DNA of 64,000 nucleotides from Deuterostichococcus epilithicus. Lineage: Eukaryota; Chlorophyta; Trebouxiophyceae; Prasiolales; Stichococcaceae. The first letter of the stretch is position 1. Each line of letters begins with the position of its first letter. Where the stretch lies: NCBI GenBank assembly GCA_033439295.1, contig JAVTLE010000015.1:2666001-2730000 (forward strand), in the 5' to 3' direction. This document shows positions 10,201-20,454 of the stretch, in pieces. The translations under genes were made by a program, and so were the position numbers. Under the pieces are notes generated by a model, which saw only the letters and a program-made list of their open reading frames with translations, was not told where the DNA came from and searched no databases.

Positions 10201-13200
10201 TCGCAACGGAGGCCTGCCTCGAATCAGCGGGATGGGTGACGCCTCCGCAGAGCCGCAGTGGTCGATTGAATACACCACCACTCCGGCCGCCGTCAGGTGA
10301 CCGCACATGGGGCTACCGGCAGCATGCCGGCAAGTCGAATGCACAGCTGGCGACGCGTCAAAGGAGGGTGGGCTCATACTTTCTTCCCATGGTGCCTGCG
10401 CTCACCTGCGTGGCGCGGCGGCCGGCGTGCGCCGCTGCAAGGCCGCCCGCCTTCGCAGCCGCCTTGACCGCCGCGTGGTTGACGGCCAGCCGGAAGGCGA
10501 CCGGCTCGCCGACCGCGGGGTTGATGCCGCCGTCCTGCGGCAGAATTATAGGATTTAGAGGGCGGCGGCAGATGTCTGCACCAGCGGCGCGTTGACAGGG
10601 AGCCTGCGATCCCAATCGTTTGGCAGCCTCCCCAGCAGATCTGTAATGATGACGAAATGATAGTGCAGACCTCCACAGAGGGCGGCCCATCACTGCGGCA
10701 CACATGATTGTGCAAAGGCAGCTCCGAAGAGCCGTGCCTTGCAGAAGCAGCATCCGCAGTGAGAACCGCACCAGGTCATAGAAATCAGGGTCATGCAGGC
10801 AAAGCGGCGCGAGCGCCGCCGACTGGCCCAAAGCTGGGTCCCTGTTGTCTGACTGTACGGTGCACCGTGGAACTGCATAGTCGTGGAGCTTGCTGTGGCG
10901 AGGACTCTGTTCAATACTACCCCATGGATGAACGACTTGATCGGGGCGGATAGAAGAATTGAGACAGGCAATAGATCACTGCCAGGTCTAGCAGGCAGTA
11001 CGAAAGGCACGGGTGCACGGTTTTCGGACCAGGGTGGCCGACAGCCCTCAGCGCGACGGCTGCGGCAATCTGCCATCGAGGTTCTCACCGCCAGGTCGGC
11101 CAGGCCATACGCCAGGCGGGAGGGCACGCCGTCCGGGCCAGTGTAGTCGACGGCGCCCGGCGCGACGGTCGCGCCGCGGTGCACCGACAGGCGCTCCGCC
11201 ACGCGGCCCTGCAGCACCTCCTCCGACAGGCTCTCGAAGACCGCGGCGCCGGGCTCCGCGCGGCACACCCTGCAGTGCAATGATGGAAGCGTGGAGGAGC
11301 TGCATAGACGCGGCTGGCCCGACATTGTGCGGCACACCCGGCACACGGCGTTGGGGGCGGGTCTTGATTCGTTACAGGGATGCATGAGGGTGCGGTTCGA
11401 GTGGGAAGGGAGTCGCGGGGCGGTGCAGGAGGCAGGAGTGCAGGCCTTTGAGATCACTGCATCGCAGACCTTGCTGGCACCTCACACGGCGTCAGGGAGT
11501 GCTGGCAGTCTCAAAAATGCTGTGTGCACTTCTGGCAAGCGCGCGTCATTTGGGGCAAACATGACAGTGTTGCCGACACAGGCTGGACAGGCTGCAGAAG
11601 AGGCGTGGCATGAGCGCCTCCCTCAAGTGCAGGCTGTTGAGCCGTCTGCCTTCGGCAAGACTGCCCAGCCCAGAATGCACGGTCGCCAGAAACCACAGCA
11701 CGTGGTCGCCGCTGTTGAAGCAAGCAGCTCGGCTACGGGGGCCTTACCTGACAGCAGCCAGCTTTTTGGATTCCGCGTCGCGTGCCTTTGCCTCCGGATC
11801 CCGCACCACCGTGAATTCTACATCGTCGCCCACCTGGTACAGGAATCGGCAAATCTCAACGACCACCTTGAATGCCGGCCAGCGGCACAGCAGGCGCCGA
11901 AGTACCACGGCACGTGCCCCGATTTTGGCGCTGCCGTGACGTGTCTGAAGTCGCCCACCTGGCGCAGAGCAGAGGCGTGCACAGATTGACGAGAGTCCAC
12001 CAGGGAAGTTTGAGTCTGGCCGTGCACAGACGCACAGGACACCGGCATGTGGAGGGAGCCTGTGCGTGCACAGACATGCCGCAAGTCCGGCTGAGCACCT
12101 CCCTCCACGGCTCTGTACACCTCCTGGAGACGGCGGTGACGATGCAGGCCCACAGAAGCGGTGGGGGGCCGCAACACGGCCGCCCCCAGGGCACGAGTTG
12201 TGAGACGCTGCGCCGCACCTTGAGCGCGCCCTCCAGGCCGTCGGCCAGGCTGCTGAAGTGGAAGAAGACGTCCAGCGGGCGCTCCACCGGCCGGATGAGG
12301 CCCCAGTTGTTTTTGAGCGTGGACACCTGCACAGTGCAGCGGCAACCCGACGGCTCAGCGCCAGCGGGGTTTGGAGAACAACGCATGCAACGGCCCGTCA
12401 CACAGACGGCTCGGAAGAGGAAGAGGAAGCACATGTTGCTGTATGACGTATGTGATGCATGCGGAGGAAACAGCTCTGGTACGGAGTGTCAGAGGTCAGG
12501 GTTCTGCGCCCGCGCCTGGCCCAGCTCGCGGCGGTCGGCAGCCTTAGCGAGCAGCGACGCGGACGTCGCTCGGCGGGCGCCTGTGCGCGTGTTGTGCACG
12601 ACCGACAGCAGCAGCTCGTCGCCCTCCCCCAGCGCGCCCGTCCCCTCCGGCAGCTGCACAAGCGAACAATTTTGCAGCTTAAAGGTTGACGCCAGCCTCG
12701 AGATGAAGGACCATGCAGCAGCAGGTCGTCGCCCTCGCTCAGTGTCCCCGCTCCCTCCGGCAGTGGTCGGAATCGTCGGTAGCATTCAGAGGTTCACTGT
12801 TGTACTTGAGGGACTCATGTCGCTCAGCAACCCGAGCACGCGTCCCCACGGTGCGGCGCAACCCGCGTGGCATGCCATGAAGCTCCCGCGCAAGCAGGCT
12901 CCGTCCCACGGGCAACCAGGCTCAGGCGCACCTGCAGCTGCGGTATGGCAGTCCACAGGCTGCGCGCCACTCCCGTTAAACCCTGTCTCGCACCTGGTGC
13001 TTGCCAAAGGCGCAGTGGAACTCGAGGCCGGCCTCGTCAACGAAGGCTGCGACGCCGTCCTGCAGCTGCCGCGCACGCGCCTCCGCCGCTGGCCGCACCA
13101 CCCGAGCACGCACCGGGCCTGCGCGCCAAACCCTAGGACTTTGCCGAACTCCAGGGAACTGTACATGTTCGGGGCCTGATCCGGTTCCGATATCAGGGCA

Positions 13201-16200
13201 CTTCAGCAGTGGGCGCGCCATGAAGCGCTGGGTTTGACTCGTGTTCCAGTGCCGATGCGTGAAAGTCGTTTCAGAGCCTGCGCGAGCGGCGGTGATATGG
13301 CACACATCACACCGGTTGTACCTGTCCCAGGCTAGGCTGTCCAAGACTGGGTAGGCTGGGCGCGGTGTCAGGAAAAGGTGGCGAACAGCGCTCACCTGGC
13401 AGCGGGCGCTCAGCCGCCGCTGCAATGGTGCCGGGCGGCAGCAGCTGCAGCGCGACCGCCGACTCGCGCCCCGACTCCTGCGCAGCAGAAGGGGGGGTCT
13501 CACCCTCGGCCCCGTCGCAGCAGCGTCAGCCGCGCTGGCGGACACACACACTGGGGCATGCCCCATGCTGTGTAAATCCCACTGGCTGTCCCTGGAGCAC
13601 CTCCAGCAGAAAGCTGCAAACATTCTGGGCCGGCCCGGGTTTAAACCCTAGGTGGCAGCACCTCGTCGGCGGCCGCGGAGAAGGAGACCTCGGCGCCTTC
13701 TGCGATGCTGGCCTTTGGGAAGCCGGCCTCGCTGAAGTGGAAGAACAGGCGCGCGTCCCGGTCCGCCGCCCTGTAGAGGAAAGAGCGTCTGCGGTTTCGA
13801 TTGGCCCCTTCCACAGCCAGGCCCGGCGGCTCGGCAGGCCGCTGCGCAAGAGGCTCGTCAGTACATGTGCGAGCGACCTGGTCCGCTGCTCTGTGGCGCA
13901 GTGGGGCGTGGAGCTCCGAACACATGCTGCTGCCCTGCACGCCTTCGGGGTGGTGCATTTGCCCGCTGGTCAGTAGCTGCAGGGGGGGCATGAGCACGCA
14001 CACTCAGAGAAACAACTTCTGCAATCGATGTTGAGGGGGCCTGTGTGGCCTCGAACCTTTAGTGTTTCCGACCGTGACTCCGGTGTCTCTGGCAGGTCAG
14101 GCAGGAGCCACGAACCTGAGGAAGCCGAAGTTGTCCTTGGTGGTCACGATGAAGCCGTTCTCGCGCATGCCAGCAGCAACTGGCGCAGCGCGGCGGGCAC
14201 CCAGCGGCGGCTCCACATGCGCCGGCTTCACCAGCACGACCTGTGCATGTACGCACACTCGTCAGTCAGGCGCAGCAGTTGCAGGTTCTGAGTAAACCAC
14301 ATTACATCGTGACGCTGTGCGTCCGCCCCACCCCTCAGGCGGGATGGGACGGCGCAGCCGCAATCGTTCTCCAGGATGCTATCACACACCCTGGCCACCC
14401 AAGCCCGCCACCGCTTCAGGCTGGCTAAAGGCTCAGCAGGGCGCTAATGGTCCATGTACAGGGCGGCCCCCACTTTCTTTCACTCGCAGGCATGCCAAGC
14501 TGGGCGGCTTGCTCGCTCACCTCCATGGCTCACTTGAGCTGGCCAGGGTGCAAGCGTGAGGTCATAGTGAGAGTACGGTGAGTCCTTCCATAAGGGCAGC
14601 TTTACGAGGAGCTTCTCTTAGGCGTGCCACACTCTATAGCTGTGAGCGGCCCGGAGCAGCAGTTCGGGCCACGAGGCAGAGCTCCACCTCGTCGTCAACG
14701 TGCACCAGGCAGCCTTGCTCAAGGTCCTCCTTCCAAATTTTCATGGTTGCACGTCAGGTCACTCCTCACCTCCGTAGCCTTGAGCTGTCCGGAGCGGCGG
14801 TCCAGCGACAGGCGGAAGTCCACCTCGTCGCCGACGTGCAGCCGTGGCGCGTCCGCGGCCAGGTCTCCGCCCTCGAAGGGCAGGCCCAGCACCTGCCCCA
14901 CGTGCTGCTGCTTTCCCTCCTTTCCCTCCTTCCCCTCCTTCCCCTGGTTCCTGCCGCTCGAGCCCACACCCGCCTCCTGCTGCCTCTGCGGCTGCTGCTG
15001 CGGCTGAGGATCCTGACCAGACTCGTGCGGGTGTGGCGTGTCAGGCGACTGCTCGCCGCCCTGCCGCTGCTCCCCGCCGGCGTTGCCGTTAGCGGTGCCG
15101 CCAGCGCTGTGCCCAAGCCCCGGCGGCATGCTGTGCGGCCGTGCCGCATTTGAATCGGGTTCCGGCGCCGCCGCCGCCGTGCCAGGCGCCGAGCTGTCGC
15201 CACTGAGTGTCGCGGGCAGTGGCAGCGGCGATGTCCAGCTGATGCGGCCGCCGTACGCCTCCTTCACTTCCAGGATTGCAGGTGTCATGGCGGCGGCAGG
15301 GCACTCAAGGCTGTGATCACACCCACCCAGAAACACAGCACCCCGTGCGGCTGCATGCGACAGCTCCAAGCGAGCTGTGCTGGGCAGCATGCGTGCAGGC
15401 AGGAGCCACTCCTGCCGAGATGCAGCAGCAGCAGCAGCACAGGCGTGCAGACCCTCACCTCGCGATGCCTGTGGCCGCCGCGCAGCTCGCGCTCCACAGT
15501 GCCACGGTGTACCTCATCCATGAACGGCGGCAGCACCCGCACCTTGCAAACAACATGCAGCACATTTTTTTGAGATCTGAAGCGCTGCGCCTGTGCCTTT
15601 CTGCAAGCCGATGTGTGAGCGCTGTGCCTCTCTGCCATCTGGTGCATCCTGGCTGAGCTGCTCACGACTCACGAGATTGGACAACCACGCTGAAATGCCT
15701 GCCTTCTGGTGTGCACCATGCAGATATCAGGCGTGCAGCATGCACGAATTCAGTTCCGAGTAGGCACGCCTTTTTCAGACGAAGAAGCATCAATGTGTTA
15801 GTTATGAGACGCAGACGCTCACCTCGATGGCGACTGTGCGACGGTTCTGCTGCGGGTCGCCTTCCACGATGGTGAACTCCACTGGCGTGCCCGGCTGAAT
15901 GGCCTCGGATAGAACGATCCGACCCTGATGCTGCTGCTTATCCGACGACTGCTGCTGATCGGGCGCTGCTGCGTCAGCGCCGTCATGGCTGCTCCTGCTG
16001 CCGTTGCCGCCGCCGCCGCTGCCGCTGCTGCTTGCCGAGTGCGGTCCGAGCTGCAGCTCGCTGGCGTGGAAGAAGACCTGGTCCCGGCGGCCCGTGTAGC
16101 ATCTGCGATGCGGTCCATACCATGACGATCAGTTCGGCATTGTCAAAGCGTGGCGTGGTGCAACACTTGAACCAGGCGGCTCCAAGGATGTCATATCCCC

Positions 16201-16613
16201 AATCAGCAGTTGTTTGTGCGCAGTCTGCAGCTTGTGTCTGATGCAAGCCGACTGCGGCAGGCCCGCAGGTGTGCAGCTCAGCTCGGCTTCCGAGAGGCTA
16301 AATGGCCTCACTTGATGAACCCGAAAGTCTCCTTGACGGTCACGACGACACCGAAGTGGCGGCCGCTGTCCGAAACGACCGCCTCAGGCGGCAGCGGGTT
16401 GTGCCCCCACCGCGCCACCTGCTGCGATCGGCTCTCTGGCCTGCTGGCACCTCTGCCGCCCCGCCCTGGTGCGCCTCGGCCGCCTCGGCCACGGCCCTTG
16501 GCGCCTCTACCGGGCATGCCGCCACGAGTCTGGGAGTCTGGATGATCGTGAGAAGCATCGTTGCGGACGTCCTGCATCGGCGGCTGCGCGGCAGCGCCGT
16601 TCGTTGTGGCCAT
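7282..16613 (-). CDS. CSDE1-like: CSDE1/UNR-like protein with multiple cold-shock domains
   Basis: Exons (minus): 16312-16613, 15823-16102, 15459-15542, about 14770-15266, 14116-14240, 13662-13770, 13396-13477, 12994-13118, 12516-12653, 12219-12326, 11748-11833, 11089-11269, 10406-10534, 10033-10164, 9456-9662, 8822-9098, 8184-8369, 7707-7915, 7282-7515; about 1,160 aa. All phases agree except at the left edge of exon 4, which I could not settle. After an RG/RGG-rich N terminus come cold-shock units: VKETFGFIK...DQVFFHASEL, TTKDNFGFLR...RLFFHFSE, STLKNNWGLIR...DVFFHFSSL and VSVKGHYGFAE...RVFFHTSE, plus a degenerate VKEAYGG copy. Linker motifs such as MNTRTGERNGRRVRRVKEAP and PRMPDGSRGF are typical of UNR. 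UNR proteins bind mRNA and control translation and decay in the cytoplasm. The Ala/Pro/Gln-rich tail carries a PAM2-like APEFVP and three TPA-x-SL repeats. The intron after exon 9 needs a GC donor (CAG then GCGCGG). Two Ns lie in exon 16. Confidence 0.88.
8317..8334 (-). other. PAM2-like core motif (APEFVP) in the CSDE1-like tail
   Basis: Exon 17 of the CSDE1-like gene encodes ...MNPDPPQADAPEFVPRVGSF. APEFVP matches the A-x-E-F-x-P core of PAM2 peptides, which bind the MLLE domain of poly(A)-binding protein. The usual Leu-Asn lies three residues before the Ala; here a Met-Asn sits further upstream, so the match is partial. Confidence 0.5.
8929..8930. other. Two undetermined bases (NN) inside a CSDE1-like exon
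   Basis: Two Ns lie in the Ala/Pro-rich exon 8822-9098. The reading frame and both flanking splice phases hold if exactly two bases are present, so this looks like a base-calling problem in GC-rich repeat sequence rather than a gap. Another single N is at 55584, just outside the TrpB stop codon. Confidence 0.8.
12715..12763 (-). repeat. Relic copy of the first part of CSDE1-like exon 9
   Basis: The stretch closely matches 12605-12653, the start of exon 9 on the minus strand, including the acceptor side. It sits in the intron just upstream of that exon in gene orientation. It looks like a local tandem duplication that is no longer spliced. Confidence 0.65.
14643..14706 (-). repeat. Relic copy of the 3' end of CSDE1-like exon 4
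   Basis: About three quarters of the bases match 14782-14840, the last coding part of exon 4 (GDEVDFRLSLDRRSGQLKA). The copy lies in the next intron and no longer keeps the reading frame with a usable donor. It resembles the relic exon pieces in other genes of this window. Confidence 0.6.
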
Positions 16614-17085
16614 CCAATCCGTGTCGATCCAAGTTTCCAAAAGTTGCTCTTGGCAAGGCTGTGATGGAGTGTGCGAGGTGCGCCTTGGTGCGCTCCTCTT
16701 GGTGTGAGGCCTGTGATGGCGCACAAGCGAGATGTGGTTCGGCTGCACCCAGCGAACCGACTCATCAAATGCACAGCTTGCATTGTCAACCCTTTCCCGG
16801 CAGCGCTTTCCCGTGCGCTCCTGCAGTGTTGCTGTTATGCATTTGCATCGCTAGAATCAGCTATATTGACCTGCACGTAACGTCTGCGCCAAGTTTCGCA
16901 GTATGCACTTCGTCGTTCTGGACGCCTGTACGAAAATCCGAAACCTCAGCGACTTGCTGCAAGCGGGCTGTCCGCCGTGAAAACTGCTCCACTCGTGTGG
17001 CATTTGACGACCGCACAGCTGGGCTTCCTCAAAGTAGGCAACCTTCGCCAGTCGGCGAGGCCCGACCGTGCCGGGGCAGGCGCAC
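16614..17085. promoter_or_regulatory. Divergent promoter region of CSDE1-like and RRP36
   Basis: These 472 bases separate two start codons pointing away from each other, so the region must serve both genes. I see no recognisable core element or open exon. Co-regulation of the two genes is possible but not shown by the sequence. Confidence 0.5.
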
Positions 17086-19647
17086 ATGCCGGCGCACGCA
17101 AAGGCCGGCCGGCGGCAGCCGCCGGCCAGCGAGATCACTTTCGAGCAGTTTCAGCGGTCGACAGGCAGCGACAGCGACGACAGCGACAGCGACAGCGGCC
17201 CGGAGGAGCAGCAGCGGCGGCGGCCTCCGCATGCAGATGCACGTGCGCTGCGGCGCATGGAGATGGGACCCTCAGATGAGGATGAAGACGACGACGACGA
17301 TGATCAGGATGCCGGCGAAGCGTCCGAGGATACCGCTGGCTCCTCAGGCACCGAGGTCAGCGACGAAGAGGGGGACGCGTCGACATCGGAGGCCGGCATC
17401 TCGTCCTCCGACGATGATGGCGACAGCCTGGTGAGCGGCGCGCTGCGCATGCTGGTGCATCTCTCCAGCGAACAGGCTGCACCGCCCTGCAGCCGTCGTG
17501 AACACATGGGCGGCGAAGCAGCTGGATCGAGTGTCCATCGGGCTGCAAGTTTGGCGTCGCTTATGCGCCAATGATTGGCAACATCTGACATGCAGCAGCA
17601 ACAGGCAGTTAGGCAGGGAGAGGCAGGCGTCAGCGACGAGCAGAAGCAAGAACCACTAGCCTCAGAGCACTCCCCTGCTGTCATCGGAGGCCTGCCCACC
17701 GCTCTGCTGCAGGAAGACGTTCCATTCGAGGAGCTAGCAGCACGGCGGGCCGGTGGTGGGAGAGCAGGGCCGTCAGGCCGAAGCGGCAGCGGCGGCGTCG
17801 GCCGGCAGACAGACAGCAAATCGGAAAGACGCAAAGCAGCAGCGGTGGCGCACCGGGAGAACAAGAACCGCCCGGCAGAAGCCAGCTCGAAGCGGCCCAT
17901 TGGCCGCCTGCGCGATGTGATGCAGGCCCCCAAGCTGTGAGCCCTGGCTTCGCCACACGGCAGCACGAAGCTGTGCCTCCTAATTGTGCATGCGACGGGC
18001 AGTTTTTGCCAGTCTGCGTCGCACAGCAACTGCATGGCAACCGGGCAAGGACATCAGCACGCAGGGGGCAACGATGCCGCGGCAACAACTTCATCAGCAA
18101 AGTTGTATTCTCTTTTCGCCGCAGGGTGGCGAAGGACCCGCGCTTCGAGGACCTGAGCGGCGCGTACAATGCGGACCGTTTCCGGAAGCAGTACTCCTTC
18201 CTGTACGAGGAGCAGCTGCCGCAGGAGCGCTCCAGCCTCAAGGCGGCCTTGAAGGTGCAGCGGCTCAAAGGCATTTGTTTCATTTCTTGCGATGCGCATT
18301 TTCGAAGGTCATGTACGAGGGACCTGTACGAGGAAGGCCTGGCGCGGGAGCGGTCCAGCCTGGAAGCCGGCTTGAAAGTGCGGCGCTCAGCCGTGCAGAG
18401 GTCGTGTCTATCCTAAGCGGCCGCCCCGCAGAGGAGCGTAGCGCCACGAGTGCGGCAGGGGAGAGCTCGGTAGGAGCCCGCCTTCAGAGGAGTCACCAGC
18501 CTGCCGCGCTTTACAGCTATGACGTCAAGGTAGCTGCCGGGCGCCTGCGCTGGCCAGAGGCACATACCGCCGATCTACACCCCACCTGACGCTGCCCTGT
18601 GCAGAAATGCGAGCAGTGCGCAGCGCTGGCTGTGTGGCACTGGGCATGGTCGGGCTGCAAACCACCCTGGCTGCGAACCCGCCTGACGCTGGCGACTTGG
18701 TCCCTGTGCATTAAGCCAAGTGTGGACCAGCGGGTAGTTCCAGTGGCGCGGGGTGCACTTTTAGGTTCAGGGTTGTGCACAGTCTGAGCCGCAAATCTTG
18801 CCAATGGTGGCACTCACATTCCGTGTGCAGAAAGCCAAGAGCGTGGGCATGCTGGATCAGCTGGCGGCGCGGGCGCAGGCCTTGGGACACGAGCGTGTTG
18901 CCACTTTAGGCACCCCTTCCTGGGCGGGCGGCTCCGGCCTCGTAACCACCTGATGCTGGCCCGAAAGCATTCGACACCGGCCTGAGGCCCTTCCGCGTGT
19001 GATGTTTGCACACAGAAAGTCAAGAGCGCAGACCGGCGGGAGGAGCTGGCGGCCCGGGCTGCGGGTGTGGACGCTGCGCTGCGGGAGGACGCGGCCCGGC
19101 AGAAGAGGCGGCGCTTTGAGGAGGGCCTCAAGGCAAGTGGCCCGCTCCTCGTGGGTGTTGCTGCTGCGAGTTGCACTGGGTCCAGCAACCTTATTGATGT
19201 GAACAGTCGTGGAGGGTCAATGCGTCAGACGAGGAGTGCAGCTTTCAGGATGGGCTGAACGCACGCAAGGTCCAGCTCTCCTGCGGAGGTTGATTCACGA
19301 AGACCAGTATATCTTCAGTCGATATTTGCATTGGTGATGACAAGACGGGGGTGCCATGCGGCACCACCAAAAACACGTTTCTGCGGAGGAGAGAGGCTCG
19401 AGGCGCAGTGGCCCTCAGCACGCATCGTGCATGCCCTGCACAGGCGAAGGAGCGGGCGGCGGTGCGTGCCGGCAAGAAGCCCTTCTACCTGAAGAAGGCG
19501 GACAGGCGGCGCGCAGAGCTGCTCACAAAGTACGAGGAGCTGAAAAAGGGCGGCCAGCTGGAGCGGTACATGGCCAAGCGGCGGCGCAAGAACGCGGCCA
19601 AGGACCACCGCTACGTGCCGCGCTCTGGCGGGCGCGGCGACGAGTGA
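17086..19647 (+). CDS. RRP36: rRNA-processing protein RRP36
   Basis: Exons 17086-17430, 17596-17936, 18125-18254, 19016-19132 and 19444-19647 give 378 aa with consistent phases. The N-terminal third is a low-complexity Ser/Asp/Glu-rich stretch. The conserved RRP36 core follows: SSKRPIGRLRDVMQAPK, KDPRFEDLSGAYNADRFRKQY, then a basic helical region and the diagnostic end GKKPFYLKKADRRRAELL...KYEELKKGG...KRRRKNAAKDHRYVP. RRP36 works in the nucleolus in the 90S/SSU processome, in the early cleavages that release 18S rRNA. The ATG was chosen because it is the first in frame. Intron 4 starts with GCAAGT after AAG, a GC-AG intron. Introns 3 and 4 flank a region with relic copies of exons 3 and 4. 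The gene is head to head with the CSDE1-like gene. Confidence 0.93.
18321..18377 (+). repeat. Relic copy of the 3' half of RRP36 exon 3
   Basis: These 57 bases align without gaps to 18198-18254 (42 of 57 identical by eye) and still read LYEEGLARERSSLEAGLK against the true LYEEQLPQERSSLKAALK. A donor-like GTGCGG follows, as GTGCAG does in the real exon. I saw no clean in-phase acceptor before it, so I treat it as an unspliced duplicate. Confidence 0.7.
18831..18885 (+). repeat. Relic copy of the 5' half of RRP36 exon 4
   Basis: An acceptor-like GTGTGCAG is followed by codons reading KAKSVGMLDQLAARAQALG, matching the true exon start KVKSADRREELAARAAGVD at 19016. A second, weaker copy follows a GTGCAG at 18605. 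The copies lack a matching donor and read into stops, so they appear to be dead exon fragments. Confidence 0.65.
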
Positions 19648-20454
19648 CGGTTGCTGTACTATTTGTTGCTCGTGCAGAGGCGGTTGTTTGCGGGCGAACT
19701 GGGAGGGACAAGTCGGGGAATGCCGGCTGGATCGCGTTGCAGCTGGATGGATGTATCTCAGTATGTGTTCAATCGGGGCCATGGTCAGATCAGCCCCGCC
19801 GTCAGATTGATGCGCATCTGGGATAGCGATCGGCAAACCGCACACGAGCGAGGCGCTCCCACCGCAGGAGGTAATAAAGGGGTGCGGCCGCCGCAGCGCT
19901 GTCTGCGAACAGGAAGCAGGCTCACGGCCGGCTGATGTCGCGTAAGCTGCGTCAGAGACATCGAATAGGCAGATTTGCAGGCATACGAGGCATACGAGGC
20001 ATACTCGTACCCCTTGACACAGCCGGAGTAAAGGGTACGAGTATGCTCTCAAAACTCGTCAACTCGTAAACTCGTACGCTCTCAAAACCTGAAAGCGGAT
20101 GCAGGAAGTAGCGGCAGGATACAGGAAGTACAGGGCCTACGCAGATTGAGCACACTTGGCGTTTGCAAGGTTTCTTTGAACAACTCGGACTTTGAAAGTG
20201 CAAGGCTATCTGCTCTGCTGACTAACAGTGAACCGGCACGGCACCATCGCAGATCTTGAGCGTTTGCCATCCGAATTCGCACTGCTGCAACTGGCTCAAA
20301 CTCTAGCACGTGCATGAACCAGCACAAGATGGCCTCGTTTCGAGCGATGAAACTCCTTTGACAGCTCCCGAAGGTATTGTCTGGCGATCCGACACAATTT
20401 TACAGTCGGCATCTGATAGCCTGCAGCACGCTCGCTGGCCAGCAACCCGCCGTC
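19648..20454. other. Intergenic region between RRP36 and THOC5
   Basis: Both neighbours are on the plus strand, so this holds the RRP36 3' end and the THOC5 promoter. Besides a hairpin and short tandem repeats near 19980-20090, I see no coding exon or named element. Confidence 0.45.
19980..20092. repeat. Short tandem repeats with a perfect 14-bp inverted repeat
   Basis: AGGCATACG is repeated from about 19979 to 20000. GCATACTCGTACCC at 19999-20012 is perfectly inverted at 20033-20046, giving a 14-bp stem with a 20-base loop. Beyond it, ACTCGT-type units and two copies of CTCTCAAAAC occur. It could be a transcription-termination or replication-slippage hairpin; no function is evident. Confidence 0.7.

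Noticed and set aside
10690-10860. Minus-strand stretch LHDPDFYDLVRFSLRMLLLQ as an additional CSDE1-like exon
   Set aside because: The flanking exons 11089-11269 and 10406-10534 join in phase without it and no clean splice sites surround it.
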